DNA of 27,960 nt from contig JAKAJF010000001.1 of the NCBI GenBank assembly GCA_021813875.1, forward strand, positions 1 through 27,960, given 5' to 3'. This stretch comes from a bacterium. GTDB lineage: Bacteria > Patescibacteriota > Patescibacteriia > Patescibacteriales > JAKAJF01. A program made the position numbers and the translations under genes. Of this stretch, positions 1 to 10,040 are shown in pieces. How positions within the stretch are numbered: the stretch's first letter is position 1; every line of letters begins with the position of its first letter. The notes below the pieces were generated by a model. That model was not told the DNA's origin, ran no database searches, and worked only from the letters and a program-made list of their open reading frames with translations.

Positions 1-1
1 C

Positions 2-1507
<1,506 letters not shown>

Positions 1508-1537
1508 ATAATCCTTATCGGAAACATTTTTAAATTT

Positions 1538-2110
1538 ATGATCAACAAAAAATTCATCGTTGAATTGAAGAAGAATTATCAGAAGCACGAAGGCGAACGC
1601 CGCCAGATCATCAGCCTGGCCAACGTCGTCCTTCATGATTCGAAACGGGTCATCTTTTCCTTGCACCGGGATGATTTCAAAAAGGCGGAAGAGTCCTTGA
1701 AGGACATCGAGAAGATCTTGATCGGCCTGGAAAAGAAATTCGGGAGCGCGCGGCTGGCCGAGGAAGGGGCCTATAAGGCCGGAATCGAAGAGTACATCGA
1801 GGCCAAGATGTTCTATCAAGTCATGAGCGGCGGCAAGATCGACAAGATCAGGATCCTCAAGCTCGAAACCGACAGTTATCTCGGAGGTTTGAGCGACCTG
1901 GCCGGAGAAATGGTCCGCCGGGCCATCAATCAGGCGGCCGCCGGCGATTTCTCCGAAGTGGAAAAGGCCAAGAAAATCGTCAACGAAGTGATGGCTGAAC
2001 TGGTGGAGTTCGACATGACCGGCTATTTACGGACCAAATACGACCAGGCCAAGAACCATTTGCGGAAGATGGAGCAAGTAGCTTATGAAGTTAAGCTCAG
2101 AGGTAAATAA
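1538..2110 (+). CDS. Translin/TRAX-family protein, probable RNA/ssDNA-binding protein or RNase
   Basis: 190 residues, all helical in appearance, covering the whole translin fold. Recognisable family motifs, compared from memory with human translin and TRAX: DSKRVIFSLHR (residues 34-44, like ESKRTIFLLHR in TRAX), EEYIEA (84-89, like QEYVEA), YLGGLSDLAGEMVRRAIN (114-131) and the C-terminal block KYDQAKNHLRKMEQVAYEV (167-185). E85, E88 and D120 match the three acidic residues that make TRAX the catalytic subunit of the C3PO endoribonuclease, so this protein may be catalytically competent. Translins are well known in eukaryotes and archaea and are uncommon in bacteria. It starts 30 nt after the PilB/GspE gene and ends directly against the CapA-like gene (TAA then ATG), so cotranscription is likely. 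The physiological substrate is unknown. Confidence 0.88.
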   Translation: MINKKFIVELKKNYQKHEGERRQIISLANVVLHDSKRVIFSLHRDDFKKAEESLKDIEKILIGLEKKFGSARLAEEGAYKAGIEEYIEAKMFYQVMSGGKIDKIRILKLETDSYLGGLSDLAGEMVRRAINQAAAGDFSEVEKAKKIVNEVMAELVEFDMTGYLRTKYDQAKNHLRKMEQVAYEVKLRGK

Positions 2111-3184
2111 ATGTTTTCGGGCAAGATCAGACTATTTATCAGTTTCCTTTTAATCCTGCTTTTAATATCGGCAGGATTTTTTTTCGCCGGGAGATTCAAA
2201 ATTAAGACTCCGGTCGGAAAGGGAGGGGCGGCGCCTCAAATTGAAATTAAAAGCGTCGGAGAAGCGAAGTCAAAAATTTTTAAAGCTCTATTTTTAGGAG
2301 ATTTGATGTTGGATCGGCATGTAGGAGAGAAAATCAAAAAATATGGATCAGATTATTCTTTTAAAAAATTGGATATAAATTTTTTAAAGAATTTTGAACT
2401 GGTAAGCTCCAACTTGGAAGGAGCCGTCACCGACGACGGCGCGCATTACAGCCCTGTCTATACTTATGACTTCGCCTTTTCCCCGGAAAAGATGGATAAT
2501 TTGAAAAAATACGGGTTCTCTTTTTTTAATCTGGCCAACAATCATATTTCCGATCAAGGAGAAAGGGGAGTAGAAGAGACTAGGAAAAATTTGGACCATC
2601 TTGATTTTTCCTTCTCCGGCTGCCCCGACGGCCAGGTCGGCGGTTGTTCGGGAACGGTCGTCCGGGCCGGCGATTATAAAGTCGGCATGATCGGCTTAAG
2701 CATGGTCTATAAGGATTTTTCTTTAAAAAAAGCGATTAAAGAAATTAAAAAATTCAAGGATTCAACCGATCTGGTCATCGTCAACATCCATTGGGGCACG
2801 GAGTATCGGCATCAATTTTCTAAGCATCAGCAGGAAGTCGCCCATCAGTTGGTCGAAGCCGGCGCCGACGCCATCATCGGCCATCACCCGCACGTGGTCG
2901 AGGGCATGGAGATCTATCAAGGCAAACCGATCTTTTATTCGTTGGGAAATTTCATCTTTGACCAATATTTTTCGGAAGATACCCAGGAAGGCTTGGCCAT
3001 AGGAATCGTTTTTCAAGACAAGAAGCCGGAAATTTATTTTTATCCTCTTAAATCTAAAAACAGCCAACCAGAGTTGATGGCTGGATCTAATAAAATAAAT
3101 TTTTTAAAAAAATTTTTAAGCTGGTCTGAGGTTGATGATTATGGAAAGCAGATTTTGGCGGGAGAAATGATTATGGAAAAATAA
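2111..3184 (+). CDS. CapA-family metallophosphoesterase-like protein, membrane anchored
   Basis: 357 residues. A single N-terminal hydrophobic segment (about residues 7-26) would anchor the protein, leaving the catalytic domain outside the membrane. The PGA_cap/CapA domain (metallophosphatase fold) spans about 58-330: GDLMLDR (63-69), SNLEGAV (100-106), NLANNHISDQG (140-150), NIHWGTEY (225-232), IIGHHPHVVEG (255-265) and YSLGNFIFD (276-284). CapA is known from poly-gamma-glutamate capsule synthesis. Many homologues in other bacteria sit outside capsule operons and have no proven role, and no capB/capC genes are seen here. The start codon directly follows the stop of the translin-like gene. 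Confidence 0.9.
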   Translation: MFSGKIRLFISFLLILLLISAGFFFAGRFKIKTPVGKGGAAPQIEIKSVGEAKSKIFKALFLGDLMLDRHVGEKIKKYGSDYSFKKLDINFLKNFELVSSNLEGAVTDDGAHYSPVYTYDFAFSPEKMDNLKKYGFSFFNLANNHISDQGERGVEETRKNLDHLDFSFSGCPDGQVGGCSGTVVRAGDYKVGMIGLSMVYKDFSLKKAIKEIKKFKDSTDLVIVNIHWGTEYRHQFSKHQQEVAHQLVEAGADAIIGHHPHVVEGMEIYQGKPIFYSLGNFIFDQYFSEDTQEGLAIGIVFQDKKPEIYFYPLKSKNSQPELMAGSNKINFLKKFLSWSEVDDYGKQILAGEMIMEK

Positions 3185-3186
3185 AA

Positions 3187-3214
3187 AAAGCGCCATTATT
3201 TTACACGGCGCTTT
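3187..3214 (-). terminator. Rho-independent terminator for the minus-strand small ORF
   Basis: An 8-bp perfect stem (3187-3194 with 3207-3214) has a 12-nt loop. Read on the minus strand it ends in a run of seven U residues overlapping the stop of the CapA-like gene. On the plus strand the T-run is poor, so it mainly fits minus-strand transcription coming from the ORF at 3248-3376. It could also slow plus-strand transcripts. Confidence 0.6.
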
Positions 3215-3247
3215 ATGATTTTGAAAGAACGGGCAGAGTTCGCCGGT

Positions 3248-3376
3248 TTAGTAAAACCAGGCGGAGAGGAAAAGGTAAAAAAATAGAGGGAATAATATGA
3301 TAGTCGCCACCTGTTTTCCTGTCCAGTCGTTCTCGCCTTTTGACTCCACTTTTCGGCCATACCAATAGGATGTCAT
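3248..3376 (-). CDS. Small single-pass membrane protein (42 aa), hypothetical
   Basis: Read directly on the minus strand: ATG at 3376, stop TAA at 3250-3248, 42 residues. A good Shine-Dalgarno (AGGAAGG) lies about 7 nt upstream of the ATG, and a hairpin with a U-run follows the stop by about 35 nt. The N-terminal half is polar and basic (TSYWYGRKVESKGEND) and the C-terminal half is a hydrophobic helix (VATIILFPLFFYLFLSAWFY), giving one likely membrane span. It lies in the gap between two plus-strand genes and runs opposite to them. RBS, coding frame and terminator together make it more than a chance ORF. I do not recognise a family. Confidence 0.5.
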   Translation of the reverse strand: MTSYWYGRKVESKGENDWTGKQVATIILFPLFFYLFLSAWFY

Positions 3377-3399
3377 TATTCACCTTCCTGTTTTCAGTT

Positions 3400-3439
3400 T
3401 ATTAAAGAGAGAGATATTATTATAATTATATAATTAATT
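3400..3439. promoter_or_regulatory. AT-rich divergent promoter region
   Basis: TATAAT at 3421-3426 precedes the ATG at 3440, leaving a leader of only about 7 nt. On the opposite strand TATAAT-like hexamers at 3419-3424 and 3425-3430 precede the small ORF starting at 3376. No clear -35 element was found for either direction, so only the -10 calls are supported. Confidence 0.4.
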
Positions 3440-3928
3440 ATGAAAATTGCAATTATTTCCGACATTCATGATAATTTGGCCAATCTTAAAAAGGCCCTGG
3501 ATTGGTGCCGAGGAAGCAGCATCAGCCGCTTGATCTGCTGCGGCGATCTGACCAATAGCGACAGCCTCGCCTTTCTCGCGGGCAATTTCCCGGGTCAGAT
3601 CTATCTGGTCGAAGGCAACGTCGAGCTTTATGAAGAGAAAGAAATTCCCTCCTATAAAAATATAATTTTCTTAGGCAAGAGCGGCATCATCAATCTCGAC
3701 AAAAAAGTCATCGGCGTCTGTCATGAACCCCGGATGGTCGAAGAATTGAAGAAGAAGAGCCAGTATGATATCATTTTCTTCGGGCATACCCACAAGCCTT
3801 GGATCGACCAGAAAGGCGTCAGGACGGTCAACCCGGGAACTCTGGGCGGGGTCTTCCAGAAAGCTACCTTCGCCGTCTGGGACAGTCAGAGCGATGAATT
3901 GGAATTAAAAATTTTAGAGATACTTTGA
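3440..3928 (+). CDS. YfcE/MJ0936-type calcineurin-like phosphoesterase
   Basis: 162 residues, the usual length of this compact dinuclear-metal phosphodiesterase family. Metal-binding motifs in order: D8 and H10 (SDIHDN), GDLTN (35-39), GN at 59-60, H95 (VCHE) and GHTH (115-118), then the typical VNPGT turn. The third motif reads GNVE where many relatives have GNCD or GNHD, a minor variation. Members hydrolyse phosphodiesters such as model substrates or cyclic nucleotides, and the true substrate is rarely known. The stop codon lies 2 nt before the next ATG, so it is probably coexpressed with the IMPase-family gene. The ATG follows a TATAAT by 13 nt with no Shine-Dalgarno. Confidence 0.9.
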   Translation: MKIAIISDIHDNLANLKKALDWCRGSSISRLICCGDLTNSDSLAFLAGNFPGQIYLVEGNVELYEEKEIPSYKNIIFLGKSGIINLDKKVIGVCHEPRMVEELKKKSQYDIIFFGHTHKPWIDQKGVRTVNPGTLGGVFQKATFAVWDSQSDELELKILEIL

Positions 3929-3930
3929 TT

Positions 3931-4707
3931 ATGAAGAAAATAAAGACCGTGGCCGTCGAAGCGGCCAGGAAAGCGGGCAAAGTTTTATTGAAAGAGTTTA
4001 AAAATTTTGATCGGGACAAGGTCAAGTTCAAGCATAAGCATGAGATCGTCACCCGGGCGGATCTGAAAGCGGAGAAGATCCTCCTTCGAGAGGTCCGCCT
4101 GAATTTCCCCGACCACAGGATCATTTCCGAAGAAAAGGGAGAGATCGCTAACTCTTCCGATTATTTATGGGTGATCGATCCGCTCGACGGAACGACCAAT
4201 TTCTCCATGCACAATCCTCTCTGGTCGATCTCTCTGGGGGTAGCCTATAAAGATAAGCTGGTCTTGGGGTTGATCTATATCCCGTACTTGGAGGAGATGT
4301 TTCTGGCCGAGAAGGGCGGCGGCGCTTTCTTGAACGGCAAAAGAATCAAGGTTTCCAAGATCGAGGGCGGCAAGGCCATCAATACTTTCTGCCACGGCCG
4401 CCGGAACGAGCATATCGAGAAAGCACTTTCTTATTATTCCCGGCAGAAGCTCCGGGGCTTCGACTGCCGCCAGTTGGGCAGCGCGGCCGCGGAATTGGCT
4501 TTCGTGGCCTGCGGCCGGACGGAATCGATCACCATCCCCGGCGCCAATCCTTGGGACGTAGCCGCCGGCGCGCTCTTGGTCAGGGAGGCGGCCGGACGGG
4601 TGACGGATTTTTCCGGCAAGCCCTGGGGACTTGGAAGCGACAGCATCTTGGCCAGTAACGGCCGGATCCACGCCGAGCTTCTGAAGGTCATCAAACAGAG
4701 CAGATAA
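3931..4707 (+). CDS. Inositol monophosphatase family phosphatase
   Basis: 258 residues from the ATG at 3931. An in-frame TTG at 3925 overlaps the previous stop and is less likely. Mg-binding motifs of the IMPase superfamily are present: SEEKGE (66-71), DPLDGTTNF (83-91) and the C-terminal NPWDVAAG block. Between them lies the conserved GGGAFLNGKRI stretch. Superfamily members dephosphorylate inositol phosphates, PAP or fructose-1,6-bisphosphate. The WVIDPLDGTTNF form points to the IMPase/SuhB branch, but the substrate cannot be fixed from sequence. It is the second gene of a pair with the phosphoesterase and ends at a strong bidirectional terminator shared with uvrA. Confidence 0.9.
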   Translation: MKKIKTVAVEAARKAGKVLLKEFKNFDRDKVKFKHKHEIVTRADLKAEKILLREVRLNFPDHRIISEEKGEIANSSDYLWVIDPLDGTTNFSMHNPLWSISLGVAYKDKLVLGLIYIPYLEEMFLAEKGGGAFLNGKRIKVSKIEGGKAINTFCHGRRNEHIEKALSYYSRQKLRGFDCRQLGSAAAELAFVACGRTESITIPGANPWDVAAGALLVREAAGRVTDFSGKPWGLGSDSILASNGRIHAELLKVIKQSR

Positions 4708-4723
4708 GAAAATTGTCTTAAGA

Positions 4724-4770
4724 CTTCATATGAAAAAGCCGCCCCATTGGGGCGGCTTTTTCATATGAAG
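4724..4770. terminator. Bidirectional terminator between the IMPase gene and uvrA
   Basis: A perfect 22-bp inverted repeat (4724-4745 with 4749-4770) closes a 3-nt loop. The GC-rich core is GCCGCCCC/GGGGCGGC, with A5/T5 runs on either side, so each strand reads GC stem then U5. It sits between the convergent ends of the phosphatase (4707) and uvrA (4774). Confidence 0.9.
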
Positions 4771-4773
4771 AAA

Positions 4774-7629
4774 TTATTTTATCAATTTGGCGAGGTATTG
4801 GCCGGTATAACTTTTTTTGACCTTGGCCACTTCTCGGGGCGTGCCCTGGGCGATGATCTCTCCGCCCTGGTCGCCGCCCTCGGGTCCGAGGTCGATGATC
4901 CAATCGACGGCTTTGATGACATCCAGGTTATGTTCGATGATCAGGACGGTATTGCCCTTGTCGACCAGCTGGTTCAAGACGCTCAAGAGCCGTTTGATAT
5001 CTTCAAAGTGGAGGCCCGTCGTCGGCTCGTCCAAGATATAGAGGGTCTTGCCGGTCGCCCGCCTCGAGAGTTCGGTAGCCAATTTGATCCTCTGGGCTTC
5101 GCCGCCGGAGAGGGTAGTGGCCGACTGGCCGAGCCTGACGTAGCCCAGGCCGACTTCATGCAAGGTCCGGAGCTTCTGATAGATAGTCGGGATGTTTTTA
5201 AAAAAAGATAAGGCCTCTTCGATGGTCATCTCGAGGACGTCGGAGATAGTTTTGCCCTTATAAAAGATTTCCAAAGCTTCTTTATTGTAGCGCTTGCCAT
5301 GGCAGACATCACATTCGACATAGACGTCCGGCAGGAACTGCATCTCGATCTTGACCATGCCGTCGCCGGCGCAGGCTTCGCAGCGGCCGCCGGGGACGTT
5401 GAAAGAGAAGCGTCCGGCCTTGTAGCCCTTGATCTTGGCTTCCGGCAAAGAGGCGAACAGGTCGCGGATGGGCGTGAAGGCGCCGGTGTAAGTGGCCGGG
5501 TTGGAGCGGGGGGTGCGGCCGATGGGCGACTGGTCGATGTTGATGACTTTGTCGATATGCTCCAAGCCCTCGATCTTTTCGTGTTTGCCCGGAGCCTCCT
5601 TGGCCCGGTAGAACCTTTGGTTCAAAGCCTTGGCCAGGATGTCGGTCATCAAGGTGGATTTGCCGGATCCGGAGACGCCGGTGATGGCGATGAATTTCCC
5701 CAAGGGAAATTCGGCCGTGACATTCTTCAAATTATGTTCGCTCGCGCCCACGACTTTCAATTTTTTGCCGCTGCCGGCCCGGTATTTCATGGGCACGGGG
5801 ATGGTCTTTTTGCCGGAGAGGTACTGGCCGGTCAGGGACTTGAGGTTCTTCTTGACCTGTAGAGGCGTGCCCTCGGCCACGACCTGGCCGCCCTTTTCGC
5901 CGGCGCCGGGACCGATATCGAGGAGCCAGTCGGCCGCCAGCATGGTGGTTTCATCATGTTCGACCACGATGACAGTGTTGCCCAGGTCGCGTAATTTTTT
6001 CAAAGTCTCGATCAATTTATCGTTATCCCGCTGATGGAGACCGATGGAGGGTTCGTCCAAGATATAAAGGACGCCCATCAACGACGAGCCGATCTGGGTG
6101 GCCAGGCGGATCCTCTGGGCTTCGCCGCCGGAAAGGGTGTTGGCGGCCCGGTCCAGAGTCAGATAGTCGAGGCCGACGTTGGAGAGGAAGATAAGGCGGG
6201 TCCGGATCTCTTTCAGGATCTGGGCCGAAATCTTTTTTTCTTTCTGGGTGAGTTCCTTGGAAGCTTCAAGTTCGGCGAAAAATTTTTTCAATTCGCTCAC
6301 CGGCTTGCTGGAGATGTCATAGATGGAAAGCTCGGCGATTTTGACGGCCAGGATCTCCGGCTTGAGCCGTTTGCCGTGGCAGGTCGGGCAGATGAGAACG
6401 CGCATGTAGCCTTCGATCTCTTTGCGGACGTAATCGGATTCGGTCTCCCGGTAGCGCCTTTCCAGGTTGGGGATGACGCCCTCGAATTCGGTCGACAGTT
6501 CGCCGGAGAAGCGTTCGCTTTCGTAATCGACGCTGTAGCTCTTGCCGCCCGAGCCGTAGAGGACGATGTCTAATTGTTTCTTGGTCAAATCCTTCAGGGG
6601 GGTGTTGAGGTCGAAACCGTTGGCGACCGCCACGGTCCCGAGGATCCTCATCAGCCAGGCCTGGCCGGTGCCGCCGGCGTGCGACCAGGGCTTGATGGCT
6701 CCTTGAGCGATGGTCAGGTTGGTATTGAGGATCAGGGCCGGATCAATCTCCAATTTAGTCCCTAATCCCGAACAGTCCGGGCAGGCGCCGTGGGGGGAAT
6801 TGAAGGAAAAATTACGCGGCTCGAGCTCGGGCAGGCTGATGCCGCAGTCCGGGCAGGCGAAGCGCTGGGAGTAGGTGGTCTCTTTATGTTCAGCGGCGCC
6901 GGGGGCGGAGGCGACCATCACCAGGCCGTCGCCCAGGTCCAAGGCCTTTTCGATGGCCTCGGAAAGGCGGGAGAGGTCTTCCTTATCTTTGCTGACCTTC
7001 AAGCGATCGATGACGATCTCGACATTATGCTTCTTCTGCTTGTCGACCCGCATGTCGCGGGCTTCTTCCAGGGAAACGATCGCCCGGTCGAAGCGGATCC
7101 GTCCGAAGCCGGCCTTGGCGATGCCGTCCAGGATGTTCTTGTGTTCGCCCTTCTTATCCTTGACGATCGGCGCCAGGACCATGACGTCCTTATCGAGATA
7201 GCCCCTGAGGATCTGCTCGACGATCTCATCGAGGGAATATTGTTTGATCTTCTTGCCGCATCGCGGGCAATGAGGGACGCCGATCCTCGCGAACAGCAAG
7301 CGGAGATAATCATAGATCTCCGTGACCGTGCCTACGGTCGAACGTGGATTGTGGGAGGCGCTTTTCTGGTCGATGGAGATGGCCGGTGACAAGCCCTCGA
7401 TCAGGTCGACGTCCGGCTTGTCCATGAGGCCGACGAATTGGCGGGCGTAGGCGGACAAGGATTCGACGTAACGCCGCTGGCCTTCCGCATAGATGGTATC
7501 GAAAGCCAGCGAGGATTTGCCGGAGCCGGAAAGTCCGGTCAGGACCACCAGCTTGTCGCGCGGGATCTCGACGTCGATGTTCTTGAGGTTATGGACCCGG
7601 GCTCCCTTTATCTTGATAGAATTATTCAT
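4774..7629 (-). CDS. uvrA: Excinuclease ABC subunit UvrA
   Basis: DNA damage sensor of nucleotide excision repair, working as a dimer with UvrB. About 951 residues from the ATG at 7629, matching the family length. A TTG at 7665 would add 12 residues but lies close to the predicted transcription start. Two ABC modules are visible: Walker [10 protein letters not shown] near the N-terminus and GVSGSGKST in the second half, each with an LSGGEAQRI signature. Zinc-finger pairs are intact (CPDC...CPDC in the insertion domain, CEAC...CDVC in the second half). The C-terminus is short, without the long glycine-rich tail of some homologues. No uvrB or uvrC is in the window. Transcription probably starts from a strong promoter at 7686-7714 and ends at the 4724-4770 hairpin. 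Confidence 0.98.
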   Translation of the reverse strand: MNNSIKIKGARVHNLKNIDVEIPRDKLVVLTGLSGSGKSSLAFDTIYAEGQRRYVESLSAYARQFVGLMDKPDVDLIEGLSPAISIDQKSASHNPRSTVGTVTEIYDYLRLLFARIGVPHCPRCGKKIKQYSLDEIVEQILRGYLDKDVMVLAPIVKDKKGEHKNILDGIAKAGFGRIRFDRAIVSLEEARDMRVDKQKKHNVEIVIDRLKVSKDKEDLSRLSEAIEKALDLGDGLVMVASAPGAAEHKETTYSQRFACPDCGISLPELEPRNFSFNSPHGACPDCSGLGTKLEIDPALILNTNLTIAQGAIKPWSHAGGTGQAWLMRILGTVAVANGFDLNTPLKDLTKKQLDIVLYGSGGKSYSVDYESERFSGELSTEFEGVIPNLERRYRETESDYVRKEIEGYMRVLICPTCHGKRLKPEILAVKIAELSIYDISSKPVSELKKFFAELEASKELTQKEKKISAQILKEIRTRLIFLSNVGLDYLTLDRAANTLSGGEAQRIRLATQIGSSLMGVLYILDEPSIGLHQRDNDKLIETLKKLRDLGNTVIVVEHDETTMLAADWLLDIGPGAGEKGGQVVAEGTPLQVKKNLKSLTGQYLSGKKTIPVPMKYRAGSGKKLKVVGASEHNLKNVTAEFPLGKFIAITGVSGSGKSTLMTDILAKALNQRFYRAKEAPGKHEKIEGLEHIDKVINIDQSPIGRTPRSNPATYTGAFTPIRDLFASLPEAKIKGYKAGRFSFNVPGGRCEACAGDGMVKIEMQFLPDVYVECDVCHGKRYNKEALEIFYKGKTISDVLEMTIEEALSFFKNIPTIYQKLRTLHEVGLGYVRLGQSATTLSGGEAQRIKLATELSRRATGKTLYILDEPTTGLHFEDIKRLLSVLNQLVDKGNTVLIIEHNLDVIKAVDWIIDLGPEGGDQGGEIIAQGTPREVAKVKKSYTGQYLAKLIK

Positions 7630-7685
7630 AATAAAATAATGCCCGCTTGGAATCTTTAAGGGCAAGAGAATTTATAAACTAATTC

Positions 7686-7714
7686 ATTATATAGGAAATC
7701 CTCGCCATTGGCAA
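7686..7714 (-). promoter_or_regulatory. Sigma70-type promoter for uvrA
   Basis: Minus-strand TTGCCA (7709-7714), a 17-nt spacer and TATAAT (7686-7691). The predicted start near 7679 gives a leader of about 50 nt to the ATG at 7629. No LexA-box palindrome is apparent, so SOS control is not supported. Confidence 0.75.
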
Positions 7715-7733
7715 GCCTGAGCAGCGATAATCC

Positions 7734-7762
7734 TTGAGATTTTTCACGAAAACCTGTATAAT
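7734..7762 (+). promoter_or_regulatory. Sigma70-type promoter for the DedA-family gene
   Basis: TTGAGA (7734-7739), a 17-nt spacer and a perfect TATAAT (7757-7762). The predicted start near 7769 leaves a leader of about 17 nt. It is back-to-back with the uvrA promoter; the two -35 boxes are about 20 nt apart. Confidence 0.75.
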
Positions 7763-7785
7763 TATCTTGCTAATCGTTCAAGATT

Positions 7786-8397
7786 ATGGCCATCTTTCCC
7801 AAATGGAACCAGCAAGTTTTCGTCAGTACTTTGGAAATTTACTCCTATTCTGGGATTTTTATCGCTTCCTTGTTCGCGGGTTACCTTCTTCCCTTCCCGG
7901 AGGAGATCCTTCTCGTCTTGATCGGTTATGTCTCCGCCCTCCGTTACGTCCAGGTCCTGGCCGCCTCTTTGGTGGCCCTGGTCGGCATCCTCATCGGCGA
8001 CAACATCCTCTATTGGCTGGGTCTTAAAGGCGCCAAACTGGTGGTCAGATTCGAAAAGCTGATCCGTCCGGAAAAATTGCAGGAATACAAGGATCATCTG
8101 GCCAGGTTTTCCGGCCGGACCATCTTCGCGGCCCGTTTCATCCCCACCGCCCGGGTGCTCGTCCCCCTCTTGGCCGGGACTCTCAGGATCCCTTGGAAGA
8201 GATTCTTCCTTTTTGACTTTTTGGCCGGCCTCATCGGCATCCCTTCCTTCGTGCTTCTCGGCTATCTTTATGAGAATCAGCTGGCGGTCCTGATCTCGAA
8301 AGTGGAAGCGGTCCGCCATACGGTCAGCCTGCTCTTCTTATTGGTTCTGGGATGGGGAATAACTTATTTTATAAGAAAAAATTTTTTACGAAAATGA
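7786..8397 (+). CDS. DedA-family (SNARE-associated / VTT domain) membrane protein
   Basis: 203 residues with about five hydrophobic segments and the DedA signature FAARFIPTARVLVPLLAGTL (near residues 110-130), the re-entrant region with conserved Arg residues. An acidic residue after the first membrane segment (PFPEE, about residues 37-41) is also typical. Family members act as lipid transporters or flippases (undecaprenyl phosphate, phosphatidylethanolamine) and affect membrane potential. The exact substrate here is unknown. The last codons overlap the DUF2127 gene start (ATGA), so the two are translationally coupled. A consensus promoter lies directly upstream. Confidence 0.9.
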   Translation: MAIFPKWNQQVFVSTLEIYSYSGIFIASLFAGYLLPFPEEILLVLIGYVSALRYVQVLAASLVALVGILIGDNILYWLGLKGAKLVVRFEKLIRPEKLQEYKDHLARFSGRTIFAARFIPTARVLVPLLAGTLRIPWKRFFLFDFLAGLIGIPSFVLLGYLYENQLAVLISKVEAVRHTVSLLFLLVLGWGITYFIRKNFLRK

Positions 8398-8876
8398 CAC
8401 AAGAAGGATATCGGAAAATCTTGCATGAAGCTTTCGACGTCGGGGTCATGCTCAAAGGTCTCGACGGCATCTTGGAAATCATAGGCGGCGTCCTGTTCGC
8501 CTTCGTCAATCCGATGCTCTTCGGCCAAGCGGTAGCCTGGCTGACCGCCCATGAATTGAGCGAGGACCCGCGCGACATCTTTTCCCATTACTTGACGCGG
8601 ATGGCCCATGATTTTTCGGCCTCCTCGCAGGCCTTCGGCTCCCTCTATCTTTTATCGCACGGGGTCATCAAGATCATCCTGGTCTATTCCTTGCTCAAGC
8701 GTCGCCTCTGGGCCTATCCGGCCGCCATCGTCTTCTTCGCCCTCTTCATCGCCTATCAGCTCTATCGCTATACATACAGCCATTCCATCTGGATGATCCT
8801 CCTCTCGATTCTTGATCTGGCCGTCATCGGCCTGACTTGGTGGGAGTATAGGCATCTAAAAAGAGACCCGTTTTGA
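8394..8876 (+). CDS. DUF2127 integral membrane protein
   Basis: 160 residues from the ATG at 8394, which overlaps the DedA stop as ATGA. An earlier in-frame GTG/ATG at 8352 lies inside the DedA gene and is rejected. The DUF2127 layout is clear: FDVGVMLKGLDGILEIIGG near the N-terminus, then LYLLSHGVIKIILVYSLL, WAYPAAIVFFALFIAYQLYRYT and LDLAVIGLTWWEYRHL, making four membrane segments. Function is unknown in the family. The overlap with a DedA gene suggests a shared membrane-lipid or transport role, which is inference only. Confidence 0.88.
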   Translation: MTQEGYRKILHEAFDVGVMLKGLDGILEIIGGVLFAFVNPMLFGQAVAWLTAHELSEDPRDIFSHYLTRMAHDFSASSQAFGSLYLLSHGVIKIILVYSLLKRRLWAYPAAIVFFALFIAYQLYRYTYSHSIWMILLSILDLAVIGLTWWEYRHLKRDPF

Positions 8877-8929
8877 TTGCATTTAATCTTTTTTATTGAT
8901 AAGCTAAGAAGAGAAATAATTAAGAAATA

Positions 8930-10039
8930 ATGGATAATTTAGTCATTTTTTTATTACTTCTGATAATTTTAGGCTTGGCGGCCGTCATCTCTTTGTTGTT
9001 CAAGAAGAAATCCGCCGCCGGCGACGCCGGCTTCCTTTCCGTCAAGGAAGAGCTGGTCAGGCTATCGGAGCAGAACCGCCAGCTCGGAGAGCAGAACCGG
9101 GAGTTGAGGCAAGCGGTCGATAGCAAGCTTTCCGAGACTCATCGCGCCAACCAGGAGCAGTTCCGGGAGACGTCCAAGATCATCCAGGGTATCACCGGCC
9201 AGTCGGCCAAGCTTATTTCCGAAGTTACGGAGAAGCTGACCAAATTAGACGAGACCAATAAACAAGTGGTCAATTTTTCAAGTCAGCTCCAGAATCTCCA
9301 GGATATCCTGAAGAACCCGAAACAGCGGGGCGTCCTGGGCGAATATTTCCTGGAAGAGACCTTGAAGAACGTCCTGCCGCCCAACTCCTACCAGATGCAA
9401 TTCCCCTTCAAGGACGGCTCCATCGTCGACGCGGTCGTCTTCGTCAAGGATAAGATCATCCCGGTCGATTCCAAGTTCAGCCTCGAGAATTACGAGAAGA
9501 TTCTGAATACGAGCGATCCGGACCTGAAAGAAAAATTAGAGAAGCAATTCAAGCAGGATCTGAAGAACCGTATCGACGAGACTTCCAAATACGTCAAGCC
9601 GGCCGAAAGGACCATGGATTTCGCCTTTATGTTCATCCCTTCGGAAGCCATCTATTATGACCTTTTGATCAATAAGGTCGGCGCCGTCCAGGTCAACACC
9701 CGGGACCTGATCGAATACGCCTTCAAGGAGAAGCGGGTCATCATCGTATCGCCGACCTCCTTCCTGGCCTACCTGCAGACGGTCCTCCAGGGCTTGCGGG
9801 CCCTGCAGATCGAGGAGCGCGCCCGGGAGATCATTGTCAATGTCCAGAAACTCAATAAGCATATCTTGAGCTATGACGAGTTCCTGAAGAAGCTGGGGGC
9901 AAGCATGTCCACCACCGTCAACCATTTCAACAACGCCTATAAAGAGTTCAAGAAGATCGACAAGGACGTCGTCAAGATAACAGGCAGCGAATCCAAGATC
10001 GAAGCGGCTATGCTCGATAAGCCGAGGCTCGAAGATTAG
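8930..10039 (+). CDS. rmuC: DNA recombination protein RmuC homologue
   Basis: 369 residues. An N-terminal membrane segment (about 4-24) is followed by a long coiled coil rich in Q, N and E (about 38-130) and then the RmuC domain (about 130-345) with KQRGVLGEYFLEETL, the DGSIVDAVV block, IIPVDSKFSLENY and the C-terminal SPTSFLAYLQTV motif. The RmuC domain is predicted to have a restriction-endonuclease-like fold. In E. coli, rmuC loss raises inversion at short inverted repeats. Acidic and lysine residues of the nuclease-like core (D-A and D-S-K) are retained. It is shorter than E. coli RmuC (475 aa), mostly in the coiled coil. The next gene starts 1 nt after its stop. Confidence 0.92.
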   Translation: MDNLVIFLLLLIILGLAAVISLLFKKKSAAGDAGFLSVKEELVRLSEQNRQLGEQNRELRQAVDSKLSETHRANQEQFRETSKIIQGITGQSAKLISEVTEKLTKLDETNKQVVNFSSQLQNLQDILKNPKQRGVLGEYFLEETLKNVLPPNSYQMQFPFKDGSIVDAVVFVKDKIIPVDSKFSLENYEKILNTSDPDLKEKLEKQFKQDLKNRIDETSKYVKPAERTMDFAFMFIPSEAIYYDLLINKVGAVQVNTRDLIEYAFKEKRVIIVSPTSFLAYLQTVLQGLRALQIEERAREIIVNVQKLNKHILSYDEFLKKLGASMSTTVNHFNNAYKEFKKIDKDVVKITGSESKIEAAMLDKPRLED

Positions 10040-10040
10040 T

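Noticed and set aside
4747..7389. Many plus-strand ORFs inside uvrA (for example 5299-5862, 6034-6573, 6790-7389)
   Set aside because: They are reverse-frame shadows of uvrA and have no domains or ribosome sites.
7629..7665. Upstream TTG start for uvrA adding 12 residues
   Set aside because: The added residues do not fit the usual UvrA N-terminus, and the codon lies about 14 nt after the predicted transcription start with no ribosome site.
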